Assembly: GCA_013399115.1 (NCBI GenBank)
Contig: VXAA01003306.1
Span: 327,695-391,694 of the forward strand
DNA length: 64,000 nt
Direction of reading: 5' to 3'
Source of the DNA: Anseranas semipalmata
Taxonomy: Eukaryota; Chordata; Aves; Anseriformes; Anseranatidae
Shown: positions 37,901 to 50,419 of the stretch, in pieces
Layout: every line of letters starts with the position of its first letter
Numbering within the stretch: the first letter of the stretch is position 1
Translations under genes and position numbers: made by a program
The notes under the pieces: generated by a model
Told to the model about the DNA's origin: nothing
Seen by the model: the letters and a program-made list of their open reading frames with translations, nothing else
Database searches by the model: none

Positions 37901-40900
37901 TTTCATCTCAGTGTACCTAGGAGTGTCCCCTCTAAAAACTGACTCAGTTTCCTGGATGACTTCAAATAGTTTTCTGTTTATGATGAAATCTGTCTCTGCA
38001 TAGGAATCTGCTCGTTCTTTTGTACATGAATATGCACTTAAAATATATACACCTTGAGCTTTTATTCGAGAGCAAGCAGTTGCCTGCAGCTATTTGGCTT
38101 TCACTTACAATTGTAACCTTGGTTTGAAATTAGCTAATTGAGCTTTGGGAAGGCAGAAACAGTAACCAAAGACCCATACTAGCCCAGTTTAATAGACTAT
38201 GACAGAATGGCTGTTTCATTCATTTTGTACATTAAGCCAGGTTTCTGTTTCTTTTATTAACCCCCACTGCTGAAGTGTTTTAGCATATGTGATTTGTACT
38301 AGTCACGTACGTTTTAGGAGTTCTCTGCTGGATCACATGAAATGTCAGTTCGATCTCTTATCTGGTCTCCAGCATTGCTCAGAACCAGACATCGCAAAGA
38401 AAGCTGGTATAGATTATTGTTATTAGTATTTCCAAAAGAAAGTTTTCTTACAATTATTAAGTAATTGAGGCAGGAGGGGTTTCCATTTAAAAGCATTTGT
38501 GAAAGCAGATGTGCAGGATCCACTTATTTAAACTGATTTTTAACTGTTCACTGATACCATAAGACAAATAGTACTGTCATATACAAAATTGTAGTTGCTT
38601 CCCCTGTGTTTTCTCCTTCGCTGGGAGAGTGGCAGCCTCTAGTGTTTAAAGTGGGCAAAGAGAGAATGTCAGATTATGACTGTGATTTCTGGGTACCAAT
38701 TATTTAGTTATATACAGAATTTAACACGCGATAAAATAGAGGATAGGGTGGTTTGTGTCTAGGAAACTTTAATTGTAGAATGGAGAAGACTCATTGCCAG
38801 GTAACCGTATATTTTCCAAAGGTGGAAGCAGAGAGAAGCTTACTGAGTGTTTGATGTCAGTCAATGGACACAGGCTGACAATTCGCCCAATGCACCGAGT
38901 CAGGATTCTTGCTGTCTAAGCTTTATTTTTACAAATAACTTTAATCAAGCGTCATAAGATGGAAAGCTATAACCAGGCTACTGCACTGGGTGCTTGTATC
39001 TTTTATTATATAACCTGGGCTTTTTGGACTTGGTTTCTGGAGTTGGTAGTTGGGCAATGTGAGTACTCACCAGTTAGCTCCACTTGCCACGCCTCAAAGC
39101 TGCCTCAGTAAAGACGCTCATATTTTTAAGACCATTTGGAAAAGCTGCACAATTCTTTCTATGCCTCAGTTTTGGTATCTGTAAAACAGGGCTACTGCCA
39201 CTTCCTTTAGCTACAGACTTTAAATTTCTGTCTTTCACAGAGCTTTGCTGAGGACCCTGACATATTCTGGGCATCCAGCATGCTCAGTGGGACACACCAG
39301 ACAGCTGTTTCATCCAGATATGACTTAAGTGAATTCGTTCCCACACATAAAGAACAGCCAGCATGGTCTATATAGAGTCTGAATTACATGAATCTGTTTC
39401 TGTATGTGAATTATAGGAAATAGAAGCCAATCAGTGGTTCTTGTACGAGTCATTGTCCTTTCAAGATGTAATTAAGAAAAGGCCACTCTCCCGGACACAT
39501 TCTGCTACCCTTTAAGTGGTGTTCTGATATCTGTAAAACCATCACAGATGGTTATGCATTTCTTCCCATTTGGACTTCCTGTCTGTAAGGTTGTTTATAT
39601 AAAATATTCCTTACAAATGAACTTATTTTTTCTCTTTACAGGTAGTGCCTTCCTCAGTGCTGTATTCCTGGCCTTAGCAACATACCAGTCACTCTACCCT
39701 ATCACATTGTTTGCTCCAGCTCTCCTTTACCTTCTACAGGTAGATGATTTCTAACCATTGATATCTGTTGTCTTACTGTAGATGTGCAGGGGGCAGTTCT
39801 TAGTTGTTGAGAGGGAAGTCAGGGACAAGTCCTGGGTTTCGGAAAAAGAGATTCTCTCCTCAAGCCGTGGAGAGTTTAAAGCCTTAATGGAGATGCCTGT
39901 GCATAGAGAAAAGGGAGCGGAAAGTCATCTACAGAACTGGTTGGTGTTTAGCTTGCCTGAAATATATGCTATTCTTTGTGTCATGTGAATAGCAACAAGG
40001 ATTTTAGACCTGGAGAGTTTCCTTTCCAGTGACGTGGGTCACTGAGCTGTGTTTGAATGAAGAGCTGTATGTCCGAATAACGCAAACTCAGAAATCTTAA
40101 GTTTAATGGCAAAAGGCATGTGCTTGTGAAAGCAGCTGGTCGCCCTTGTCCTTTCTCCCTGCCCATTAACAGGACTGTGGTTGAATTCCCACAGGACTGA
40201 CCTTGATCACTCATGAGTACACAACACCTCAAGAGACAGGCGCTGCTCCAGGCAAAACCACCCCAGCAGTAGGCTGGTAGGCACATCTGCAGGCACGGGT
40301 AGGGTTTAAAGCTGAGGCAGCCCTTTGCTAGTGAGCAGATTTATCTAACCAGTTTGCCTGCGTGCTTCCCCTGATCTCTCTCTGAGCTCTTGTGGTGATG
40401 CTGTAAACAATGACTTAAAGGAGAGTCTGAATTATAATGCACTGAATTAAAACTGGTTATTTGCTAGTCTCATCCTGATGTGGGAGCAAGGAGAGGCTGT
40501 AACCACTAGCAGATGACTCTTATCCCATATTCACAGATCAGCTGGTAATCATTTTTATGATTTTTGCCATTCTGGAAGTTCTGCTGTTAAGCCAGTACCA
40601 GTCTTGGTTGCTTCAATCCTGTTTTCCTCATGATTTTTATAGTTAATCTTAACTACAGATTCATCACAGCCTATTCTCAAATCCCCGAGTTTCAAAAGGG
40701 AACAGAGAGTCAATTCTTGTCCATTCTGTTTCCCTGACTATCTCCTACTTTCTTCAGGAATTTGATTTTTCTTACTTTTTGCAAGACAAGAACTTCTGTG
40801 GAGTCGGTGTTGCTTTTTCAGTTAGTTAACTTTTAGAAACATTTATTTTTTATGTTTTATATGTTAGTGCCATTTCTTATAACTTCAGTCTGAGCTGTGT

Positions 40901-43900
40901 TTCTTCATGGCAGTAGGAAAGTACAAGTGTTGTGTTTGCAAGCAGCAACAAGTGCTTTGATATGTGAATGCATGGTTCATGACTGTCTTGAAAGGGGAGC
41001 AGGCTAGTGTGTGTTCTTTTATCTGGATTTGTAAATGAAGTTTCATGTATTCTTTGTACAGAATTAAATACCAACGCTTTCCAATCTGTCCTGCCAAAAA
41101 TCCTTGGTAAATTTACTTACAGTGTTCCAGCAAGTTGGGTTAAATGCACTATAACTGAGGAAACAGAGCATGCTTTACACAGAGCCCATGCCAGTTAGAG
41201 TTGGCTCTCTATACATCTCCTGCCAGTACAAACCCTAGTAGCAAGTGGAAAAGCTACATCAATGACTTGGAGCTGCAGAACTCTGAGCAGTTCCCAAGGC
41301 TTTTGCCCTTGCGTATATACTTGTCTTTTTAAATGCAGTCAGGAGATCTTACACCCCTTGGAGTGCAATACCTGTATGTCATGTTATGTGACAAGGGCTT
41401 GTTGTTGACTTGTCAGGGTATGTGGCGGTGGCAGGACTGCAGCAGTTGTCTTTGTCTGAGGAGGCAAACTTTTACAGTGGCTCCGTTGTGCTTAGGAACC
41501 CGCCAGCTGTCCTCTTTCCCTGATTGCAGCAGAACACGAGTGCCAGTCCATATGGCAGGTAGCTGGCATCACAGGGCAATTGGTCACAGAGCACGCCTCT
41601 CGCTCACATCAGTTGATGAGGGTCCATGGAGGAGAAGGCAAGCAACAGTACAATATTGCAAGCACATAAAATAAATTGTAGCTGTGAGGAAATGTGTGTG
41701 AATCTCACGCTGAACACCTGAGACTTGGCTCATTTGTGGTATTACAAGCAGAAACGGCCAGCTTAGCTACTTGATTTTCAAGCACAGTTCTAGAAATATG
41801 AGCAACATGTATGACTTAATTGGAAAGAGTGAAGAACATCAAGCAGATTGTGCTTGAAAGCTGCTCCTCCCAGTGCAGCAGTTGCCAGTGTTTGATGCTT
41901 TCTTTCATCATTTTCAAATGATGTTCCGAACACTCAGGCTTTCTTGTGGCTTTCCAACTGATGAGGGATATCTGCCTGTTTGTATTTTGTTTTCAGCGTC
42001 AGTTCATACCAATAAAACCGAAAAGTAAAAGCTTCTGGCTTTACACCATGCAGTATTCAGCCTTGTACCTGTGCAGCCTGGTGGTAATCATCTGCCTCTC
42101 CTTCTTCCTCCTCAACTCCTGGGATTTTATCCCATCTGTTTATGGGTTTATGTAAGTATAAGAATTGTTACTATTTTTCAGTGTTGTTTCATATGCGTCA
42201 CACACATGTCCCACTTCCTGCCCTAAGGAGTATGTGATCTGTGATTTTACTGGCAACACAGGAAAAGAAAAAGTGTGTGTGGAGGAGCCCTGCCATTAGC
42301 TAGATTCTGTTAATTAAGTAGCAGCAAGAATTAGAGGAGAAAGGAGATGTTTTCCACCAAGTAGAATGGAAATGGATTTGGTTATTAAGCCACTGTGGTA
42401 GTAAAATTTTATTCTCTGGAGAAATGTCTGCTCAGGAGTAGTGTAAATCCTGCTGGCGTCATACGGAAGGATTAATCTCTTTTGTTTCCAGGTTTTCACC
42501 CCTTTGATTTCTCTTCCACAGATTTAAAATACAGATCCTCCTTTCAATACCACATAATGATCAATTAATGTAACAGAAGCAGGGCAATGAAAAACAGCCA
42601 TTTAAAATTGACTTTTCTTTTCAAATTTCAGCCTTTCCGTTCCAGATCTGACACCCAATATTGGCCTTTTCTGGTACTTCTTTGCAGAGATGTTTGAGCA
42701 CTTTAGTCTTTTCTTCATATGCGTGTTTCAAATCAATGTGTTTTTCTACACCATTCCCTTGGCAATAAAGCTAAAGTAAGTATGTTTCTTTGCTAGTTTT
42801 TTTTACTCCCACAGTTGTCCAGTGGGTGTTTATAAGTCTGGCATCAGATGTCTGAATCTATGAACCTGAAAAAGTGTTTTTAATAGAGCCTATCCTCCTC
42901 ATTTCCCACCGTTTCAATCTTTTCCTCTTAAATGGAGTAAAATATTATGCTTGTGCTGGAATGGAAGGGGAAAATACCTCTTATCAAGCCATGTACCAAC
43001 AGGAGTGGTGGTGCTCATTAAACCCCGTATAGAATACTGCCTCTGGTTTTCAGCTTCTCAGTAGAAGAAAGATATTGACAAGCTTGAGCAAGTCTGGTGC
43101 AGGACAAAAAGATGGTCAGTGGGTTGGAGGCCAGAGAAGAGCTGAGAACAGGGCTTCTTTAGCCTGCAGAAGAAAAGTCTTTGGGGATACCTGACAGCAT
43201 TTCAACACCTAAGAGGAGACAACTGAGAAGATAGAGCCTTTTGCTGAGGTGCACAGCAGAAGACAGGGTCATAAATTGAAAGAGGGGAGATTCCAACTGG
43301 ATATAAAGAAAACAGTTATCACTTTGAGGACAGTCACAGATTGGAGCAGGGACCTATGGTTTTTCCTTGGAGGTTTTCTAGATCTGACTGGACCAAACCC
43401 TAAGCAGTCTGGTCTGAAGTCAGTGTTGACCCTGCTTTGAGGAGAAGATTGGACTAAAGACCACATGAAGTCCCCTTTCTCACATGGGCTGTGACTGAGG
43501 AACCTACTACTGCTGTACCTTTGTACACTCTTGGAAGTCCTCTTTGCCGTTTTAGTAACCTGCACTCAGATTTGGAAATGGAAAGATATTTTTCCTGCAA
43601 ACTATTTCTTAAACCATGGTCAGGTTTCTTTGGAGACAGCAGTCACTCCTGCCTCTGCTGGAACCCCATCCTCCTCTCTGTCTATGTTTTTGGAAAGCTA
43701 AAAGTAGCCTGTGGTCACAGGTAGTAACCATCACTCACATGACTCTTCCTTGTGAATTCAGCATAAGACGTTGCCTCCATATCTCCTGGAATCAAGATGC
43801 TTGAAGTGCTGTACGGGACCTGGGGGCCTGCATTTCCTAACAGGCTTCTGCAGCAGAGATATTTTTCAGGATATTTTCCTTCATCTTATTTCCCTTCCTG

Positions 43901-46900
43901 CCAGTGTCCTAAAAAGCTGCAGTGGCATTATTGTTATTGACAGCTGAGACAAAATGCAATGGGCCCTTTGTTTGGAGGCTATTCTCCCCTTAGGTACAAG
44001 TCAATCCATTTTCACTTTTCATTTCTGAACATGATATAAACACCATGGATAGGGGAAAAAATCCATCTCTCATTATGTTCAAAATATGAAAGTTTGCTTC
44101 ATACCTGTATTTAAAAGTTGAATCTAAAGGTCATTCTGCTCAGGACATTATGTTCTCCATCACTCTTCATTTTCATTTCTCTGCACTACTGCAAAGCTGG
44201 TTCACTCATTCTAAAACCAAAGCTGTACTTTAGACCCTACAATAGCAATCCCAGGCATCACCACCTCAGTTTGTTGTAAGGTGCACATCTAGCTAACGCT
44301 GCCTATGTTCTTAGTCCCGTTTGTACATGCAATACACAGAAAACTACATGTGCTGTATGCCCAAACCTGGGAAGGATAATTGAACCAACAGATCTCTGAC
44401 AATGAAGCATCTTAACACTTTGGTTTTGAGAAAGTATTTGAGGAACTTGATTCATTGCTTGCCACAGTGTTGTTAACTCAGCTGGAATTGTTATGTCTCC
44501 TGCGTTTTTCATAGCAACTATGATTAAGAGGAAATAGCAGACCCCTGCAGTGATCCATATGGATCTGGGAGTTGGACACTACAATGAAACAGGCATATTA
44601 CATGTGTCAAAAGAGAGAGCAGAAGTTTAGGGATAGAGGTCTCTGCTCCCTGCTTGCAGAAGCAGTGTAGTCAGAAAGCAAGAACTCTTATCTGGAACTT
44701 TAAGTTCTTTATTGCCAGAAAAAAATGAAAATTTGAGGACAACCCTTCTTTCTGATAAAAAACACACAGTAACTGCCTGGATTCACAACAGGCTCATCCT
44801 GGTGACTTGGAATGGATACAGCCGTCATGGCATTCCAGGAGGATAACTATGGGCTTCTCCAAATAACCTTCAGAGAGTAGGTGCTGATTGCTTTTCTGTG
44901 AATCAGACAGGGGTGGGGAGGAGCATCCCAGATCACCAACTGTGTTCAGCTGAGGCGTGAAGTTTGTGTGTGAGGGCAGTGAGCAGATGTGCATCCTCTT
45001 GTGCTGCTTCTCTGCGGAGCAGCTCAGTCTGCACCCAGCATTCAGAGGCTCGTCTGGAGAGAACGGAGTACCAGAGCCTTTTAGAGTCTGTCCCACAGTA
45101 TGTTTGTGCCCTTGCTGATCTTTATTTCTGGTTTGCAGAGACCCTACTGCATCCTCTCATATCCTTTGTGTCTTTTCCATTCTAGGGAACACCCTGTGTT
45201 CTTCATGTTTGTCCAGCTCGCAATCATTTCTATCTTCAAGTCCTATCCCACAGTGGGAGACGTTGCACTGTATATGGCCTTCCTTCCAGTCTGGAGCCAC
45301 CTTTACAGATGTAAGTTCTTTGTGTTTGATTGTTCCTTCTCTGGAATGGGAAGGGGTCTGTCCGATAATTGTCACCGCTAAACCAAACCAGGTCTGCAGG
45401 CTCTTGTGGCCTCCTTGGGCTATGCAGAAGAAAGCTTGATTTCTGGTGATACAGTCTCTAACATATGTTTAGGTCTAGGGTTGAAAGAGGTCGAGGAGAG
45501 AATTTTCACTTGTACGTTATCTTCCTCTTCTCTCTAAGTTGTTCTGAAGATGAACTTTTTTTGGTAAGAACTTTTTACAGTCCTGCACAAAGGATGTATC
45601 TTATGTAAAGTACATCCATCCTTTGAATGTTTCACTCCCATTTAAGGGTGCGTAATTTGAGTGCTACTGCAACTGATGAGTCCCCCAGCCTTAAAATCCC
45701 ACACCTTGCAGTGGTTCTTTGTTTTGCATCTGCTTGTTTGCTTAGAGTAAAAGTAACTGAATTACTCCAAGCATTTGCCCAGTTTTTCTTAAATGCTTCA
45801 AAAAGAACCTGTTTAGTTCTTTAAATCACCAGAGAGCTGCCTGATGATTTTCAAACTCTGATTGTAGAACTTGCTGCACTGGGGAGTTTTTGCAAGCCTG
45901 CCGGTGTAGTACTCCTGGAAGTGTTGTGTTTTTTTCTGGTGTTGCTTGCCAAAGTCAACTTAAACAAGCTGCTTTGACCAACACTGCCAGGTTGTCCTGG
46001 GATTTGACTGCAGTCTTCTCTACCCAGGATCAGGTTTGTGTAGGGCAGCTAGTCTGCCTGGTGGCAGGAGACATAATCAGGAGTCAAGATACTAGAGTAA
46101 TTTGGCTTTAAGCTCGTCCTCTGCAGCATCAGTGGTGGGGAGTAGGTGGGGCATCGTCTGACTTGGAGACTGCTCCATTGGTTTCAGACTAACAAAAACT
46201 AAGGCCAAAGCAGCTGTGATAAAACAGGTCAGGAAGCCTCAGGCTAGCCCTGAGCATGTCACAGCCATACCAGGTGACATACTTCTGAGAAATCCTAATT
46301 CAATTCAGGTGAGCTGTATGTTCCAAGCTTATAGAGGAAGGGGAGTAGGAGCGTGAGAGGGACGCTCCCATCCCACAGTGAGTGAATAGAGCTATTGAAC
46401 AAGAAGCTTAAAAAGATAGATGTGAACAGGCTTGGATGTGACAATGCTCATCAAATGTCAGATAGCTCCCTTCAGCTGCGGAATGATCAGAAGTCTTTTG
46501 GTTAACTTCAGGGACATTGGCTGAGCTATAGCCAAGCACAGCAGCACAAGTGCCAGGATAAACTGTACTGCTACTGCCAAAGGACAGAAAACAAAATCTC
46601 TTCTGACCTAGTAGTTCCTAGCTCTTTTAGACAAAGTCATGCTTGGTTTTTGTCCATCTGACACATACTCATGCAGACTAAAGGATTCTGGCCACACATG
46701 TACCTCCTAGGGGCATATGTTTATCAGCACATTTGACCTATATAAATGTCCTCCTTTATGGTGCTTTCATTTCCTTACCATCTCCTGAGAAAGTATGTAT
46801 GTCTTTTTCCTGTGGCCCACAGATTCATTTTTTCTCTAGGTGGTCAGCTTGATGAGGCTAGGGAATGGCATGCTCTGCTCTCTGAATCTTGATGCTGGCG

Positions 46901-49900
46901 GAAAGGCCCTTCTCAAAACTGCTAGCTGCTGTAGTGTGGACACCAAACAAACAAAGTCCTCAGAGGAAGAGTTTCTCTTTGGAAGTGCAGGACCAAGGAA
47001 AGAGCTACAAATGAAGGATTCACACTCAAGCGAAGGCAGAAATATCTATTTTAAAGAGAAAATACAGTGGATGTCTTATAAAAGCTACCCAGGGAATTAT
47101 CAAAACAAACTTCAAAAGCTTGATTGTTGGGGAGAAGTATGCATTGGCAAGTGCCTCTCCTCCACTGCACATACCTGAAACATCATTGCTGGTTGTGTGA
47201 GCATGGCTGTTCAATAATGCATCATTTTAACAGCTTTTTATTTCTTTTGCAGTCCTCCGGAACATCTTCATCCTGTCATGTGTGCTCATTGTCTGCTCCC
47301 TCCTGTTCCCTGTTCTGTGGCATCTGTGGATTTATGCAGGAAGTGCCAACTCCAATTTTTATTATGCCATCACGTTGACTTTCAACATAGGGCAGGTTAG
47401 TAGAGCAAGGCAAACCAGGCTGCGCTTTGGGGAGTGCACTGGATCGTGTGTCCTGTCAGCAACAGTGAATTCTGCAGGATGTGCCTGGCTCTTTGCATCC
47501 CATATAGTCCTACATAGCAGCTTCCTGCCTCTCTCTGCTCCGGCTGAAATCTGCCTAGTCCTTACCTTCTGGCACACTAATGGGAAAGAGTTCTTATAGT
47601 ATTTAAACTATAGCTTAGCAGTCCAACTTAAGCTGCACACAGTCTGCTGACTGATAGCAGAGGAAAAGCATCTTGGTATGGCAGGGTAAACAGCATGTGA
47701 ATGGAGAAGAGAGGGAATGGAAAGACCATGGGGCAGCAGCAGTGGGGCTAGGCAACAGGCAAATAAAAACTGCCCAAACACTGGGACATGGCACCAATTT
47801 TTCTGAGCATGACACCTCACTGAAATGTAGGGCTGTGGGCATGTGCAGGGTTTCAGTCATGCCAGGGCTTGCTCTCCCTGTGTCTCTCAAGGCTGTGCCC
47901 TTCTAGGTGCATGACTTTCACTGGCCTCAGGGAAAACAGAGCTTAGCAGCCCTGGAGGATGAGGTCCAATGTACACAGTTGCTACAACCTTTCCTAAGTC
48001 CTTCCTCTTCTCTGCTAGGTCTTATGATCTGTAGGTACTCCCCAGGTCCTGGGACATTTTCACGTGTGGGTGAGGAGAATGTTCACTTCATGTTAAAGTT
48101 ACCTTGATTTTGAATGCACCTCAGCCATTTACATTTGTCTGCGTCTCCTAAAACTGGGGGAGCAGTTTTGCCAGAGGCTGAAAAATCACCTGCTTGTACA
48201 CCCCCCACCCCCTTGATAAACAGGGGCGAGCACCCTCTGTGCTGTAAAAGCCTCTGTGCTGTAAAAGCAAAAAGAGACTCCCTGCAGTGAGTGGAGTTAG
48301 AATAGAGATGCTAATAAGAAGGGCTTATAGGAAATTGTGAGTGGTTTGTTAGCTCTCTAACTATATGCCTTGCTGTGGAATGAAAAGAATAGTAAGATTT
48401 AAATGACAGATGGCATTTGATCTAAGAGGATTTTATTTCCTATCTGAGAAAATCGAGGCAGGTCTTGCAAGATCTTGTGCTCTGTGCCAATGCAGACAGA
48501 GCAAAAGTCTCCTTTCTGATTTTCTTGTGAGAAAGAACTAGCCCTCACCCCTGCCAACCCCAGCTCTTTCTTTTCCCATTAAGACATCTGCAGGGACATT
48601 TAATTAAAAATAAAATCAACCATATTGATGTGGCATGTCAAGTAGTCAGCCATAGTGTAAAGCGAAACAAGCAGACAAAATAAACACTGCTGTTTTCCCT
48701 CTTTCCTGGGCACCTCTACCCTTTTTTCTGTTCTCCTTCCAACTTTCTTCTTTGATCCCTGCAGCCCTCTCCCTCAGATTTCACCCAGTCCTCCATATCC
48801 TCCCCTCCTGCCACTGAGCCTTCTCAGCAGTGGCTGTATTGAGCAGTAACCCAAGCAGGCTCTGGCTGTCAGCCTGGCTCTCTGCCTTACTCCATCCCCA
48901 TAGCACTGCAGCATACTTCAGGTGAGGCTCTCCCTGGCAAGAATTCCCCAGGTGCATTGTGCCAAAGCGATGTGCTAATGGCATCTGGACATTAGGACAG
49001 TAACTGCTAGTTTGGTTTGGCACTGAGAAGGTTTTCCTCTCCAGTTATGAGTGTGTTTCCAGATGGAGGGGAAGGGTTGCACTACAAGAGGCTGAATGAC
49101 AAATGGCATTACTGAGACAGCAGGTCACTCACTGCCTGTGCTTACTGCAGCCCAGCCTGCCTCTGCAGAGGCAGCTTGCCCAAGGCGACTGCTTTAGAAA
49201 AACAATCCTTTGTTTGACCACTCCAGCACAGCTGACCCTGAGACCCTCTCTTACTTTCTCACCTATGACTGTTTTTAGGCAAGGGAGCAATCAGCACTGT
49301 GGCGCTTCAACAAAACAGAAGAGTGGGCTGAGGAGGGCAGGGACCTCATGGTTTCCGTGCCAAATTTCCATGTTCTCTGCAGTTCTTGAGCAAGGTGCAG
49401 CAGTTGTGATTTCACACTACAATGTGGCCAGTGGCAATACCAGCCTGAGGTATGCAAGGGAGGTCCCTTGCAACACAGGATGATGCCAACATCAGCGTAT
49501 ACGGAAGCATGCTCTGAACTGGATCAGGGGAAAATCTGGGGGGTAGCCAGCTCTGTTCCCCACTTAAAGGGAGCAACTGTGCAAACATATACACAGGGTT
49601 GTCTGCCCCACAGAGAGGGCACTACAGCACAGGGGCAGGAAGGAGATGGGAAAGTGGTGAGGGTGCTCTTGTCTGGTGCTGCTCCTGGATGTTTTTCTGT
49701 GAAGTCACAGCCTTGACCTTTCAGCTCTTCCCTTCACCCCTTAGCCTGGTATGTATTGTTAAACTGCTAAAACTTCTGTTTGCTAGGGCTGACCTGTGAA
49801 GCTGTGGTATTTCTGCTGCTTCCTGCAAGCTTCTTACCCTTTCTGAGTAGAAATGGCAATTGAAAAACAACCACATTTGAAAAGTATTTAATAGCAGTCA

Positions 49901-50419
49901 GCAGCAAAGGATTTTCAGCATTTGGGTTGAGTTGCGTGACAGCATGTGAATGGAAGGAGTCCTGTGGATGAGGCTTAGAGGTGGTCTGTAAAGCTGTAGC
50001 ACGCATGGACCTGCCTTTGTCATGCATTTTGGCCCGTTTATGGAGCTACTGTCTCCTTAGCTGAGGTGTCTGTGGGAACACACTGGCAGCACAATAAATA
50101 GGTTAGTTTAAGTCGCCCTTGGTTTTGTAGTGTAAGGCAATGGCCAAGGAGTGTTCAGAGGATCACAGTGCCTCGTCTTGCAAAGAAGCATGATGAGCAG
50201 CGTAGGAACTTCTTAAGCCCCTTCAGGGTTTGTCACAAATACATGTTCTCATTTATCTCTTGTTCTGAAGCATCACTGATGTGTCTGAACATCTCACTTC
50301 TGCAGATCCTGCTCATCTCGGATTATTTCTATGCCTTCCTCCGGCGGGAGTACTACCTCACTCACGGACTCCATTTGACAAGGCAAGATGGGACAGAGGC
50401 CATGCTTGTTTTGAAGTAA
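28776..50419 (+). CDS. PIGU: GPI transamidase subunit PIG-U, complete 12-exon gene
   Basis: PIG-U is a multi-pass ER membrane subunit of the GPI transamidase (with PIGK, GPAA1, PIGS and PIGT), which replaces the C-terminal signal of precursor proteins with a GPI anchor. Twelve exons listed separately here join with matching phases and GT-AG borders into 1308 bases, giving 435 residues, the length of human PIGU. Recognisable family blocks include [74 protein letters not shown] and the C-terminus [10 protein letters not shown]. The protein is strongly hydrophobic along most of its length, starting with a segment at residues 4-20. The start ATG has A at -3 and G at +4 and matches the family start. 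No frameshift or internal stop is seen. Confidence 0.98.
30027..31575 (+). mobile_element. CR1 LINE relic with reverse-transcriptase fragments
   Basis: About 1.5 kb of CR1 in the sense of PIGU, inside intron 1. It starts near GTGTTCTCTGGGAATC, runs through the end of the endonuclease region and much of the reverse transcriptase, and ends with the CR1 tail GGTCCCTTCCAACTGAACTG. Translated pieces show [30 protein letters not shown] and [20 protein letters not shown], split by frameshifts. The catalytic FADD-type motif reads FAAG, so the enzyme is dead. The segment 31312-31500 does not look like CR1 (see findings). Confidence 0.9.
30515..31290 (+). pseudogene. Broken CR1 ORF2 (reverse transcriptase) relic
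   Basis: The coding potential for the RT core lies in at least three frames: about 30560-30830, 30900-31040 and 31060-31290. It carries a frameshift near 30790, a stop after the DKLPN-like section, and an altered catalytic aspartate motif (FAAGTKLGG in place of the FADD-type block). The element is a non-functional retroposon copy within a host intron. Confidence 0.85.
31920..31984 (+). CDS. PIGU: PIGU exon 2
   Basis: Codes for residues 44-65 ([20 protein letters not shown], then HE). The phase matches exon 1 and it ends at a codon boundary. The donor GTTGGT is weak, and a second GT (GTATGC) lies four bases downstream. Confidence 0.97.
31985..33286 (+). other. PIGU: PIGU intron 2
   Basis: About 1.3 kb of AT-rich intron with no repeat that I can name. 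It ends CTCTCTTAG. Confidence 0.9.
33287..33346 (+). CDS. PIGU: PIGU exon 3
   Basis: Codes for residues 66-85 ([20 protein letters not shown]), a hydrophobic membrane segment. Exactly 20 codons, donor GTGAGT. Confidence 0.97.
33347..34353 (+). other. PIGU: PIGU intron 3
   Basis: About 1 kb. It contains a long poly-T tract at 33549-33576. No other feature is seen. Confidence 0.9.
34354..34416 (+). CDS. PIGU: PIGU exon 4
   Basis: Codes for residues 86-106 ([20 protein letters not shown], then V). 21 codons, donor GTAAGC. Confidence 0.97.
34417..35760 (+). other. PIGU: PIGU intron 4
   Basis: About 1.3 kb. It has a small perfect 11-bp inverted repeat (GCAGATTTACT with AGTAAATCTGC, about 34526-34558), otherwise nothing notable. 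Confidence 0.9.
35761..35870 (+). CDS. PIGU: PIGU exon 5
   Basis: Codes for residues 107-142 plus two bases of F143, including the conserved [15 protein letters not shown] block. Donor GTAAGT. Confidence 0.97.
35871..37595 (+). other. PIGU: PIGU intron 5
   Basis: About 1.7 kb, AT-rich, with no recognisable element. Acceptor TTTTTCAG. Confidence 0.9.
37596..37696 (+). CDS. PIGU: PIGU exon 6
   Basis: Completes F143 and codes for residues 144-176 ([17 protein letters not shown] and a following membrane segment ending in ATIK), plus one base of G177. Confidence 0.97.
37697..39641 (+). other. PIGU: PIGU intron 6
   Basis: About 1.9 kb, no recognisable element. Donor GTAACA, acceptor CTTTACAG. 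Confidence 0.9.
39642..39739 (+). CDS. PIGU: PIGU exon 7
   Basis: Completes G177 and codes for residues 178-209 ([20 protein letters not shown] and following, ending LLYLLQ). Donor CAG followed by GTAGAT. Confidence 0.97.
39740..41996 (+). other. PIGU: PIGU intron 7
   Basis: About 2.3 kb, no recognisable exon or repeat. Acceptor TTTTCAG. Confidence 0.9.
41997..42151 (+). CDS. PIGU: PIGU exon 8
   Basis: Codes for residues 210-260 plus two bases of I261. It includes the membrane segment [20 protein letters not shown]. Donor GTAAGT. Confidence 0.97.
42152..42631 (+). other. PIGU: PIGU intron 8
   Basis: About 480 bases with no recognisable element. Confidence 0.9.
42632..42775 (+). CDS. PIGU: PIGU exon 9
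   Basis: Completes I261 and codes for residues 262-308, plus two bases of K309. It carries the most conserved block, [20 protein letters not shown]. The family is described as having similarity to fatty-acid elongases in a membrane region, suggested to be involved in lipid recognition. Confidence 0.97.
42776..45185 (+). other. PIGU: PIGU intron 9
   Basis: About 2.4 kb. It holds an old CR1 relic (about 43020-43495). The acceptor ends CATTCTAG. Confidence 0.9.
43020..43495 (+). mobile_element. Old, diverged CR1 LINE fragment
   Basis: Diverged CR1 3' sequence in the sense strand of PIGU: GTATAGAATACTGCCTCTGG, the GCCTGCAGAAGAAAAG block (equivalent to the usual AGCCTGGAGAAGAGAAG), GGGGATACCTGACAGC, AGGGGAGATTCCAACTGGAT and GTTGACCCTGCTTTGAGG. 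It is clearly older than the other copies. The ends are approximate. Confidence 0.75.
45186..45310 (+). CDS. PIGU: PIGU exon 10
   Basis: Completes K309 and codes for residues 310-350 ([20 protein letters not shown], then [12 protein letters not shown] and following), plus one base of F351. Donor GTAAGT. Confidence 0.97.
45311..47252 (+). other. PIGU: PIGU intron 10
   Basis: About 1.9 kb without a recognisable element. Acceptor CTTTTGCAG. Confidence 0.9.
47253..47395 (+). CDS. PIGU: PIGU exon 11
   Basis: Completes F351 and codes for residues 352-398. It includes [20 protein letters not shown] and ends TFNIGQ. Donor GTTAGT. Confidence 0.97.
47396..50305 (+). other. PIGU: PIGU intron 11
   Basis: About 2.9 kb. 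It has a perfect 17-bp tandem duplication (CCTCTGTGCTGTAAAAG twice, 48234-48267). No exon or transposon is recognised. Confidence 0.9.
50306..50419 (+). CDS. PIGU: PIGU exon 12 with stop codon
   Basis: Codes for residues 399-435 ([20 protein letters not shown] and following, ending EAMLVLK) and a TAA stop at 50417-50419. Confidence 0.98.
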   Translation: MLLISDYFYAFLRREYYLTHGLHLTRQDGTEAMLVLK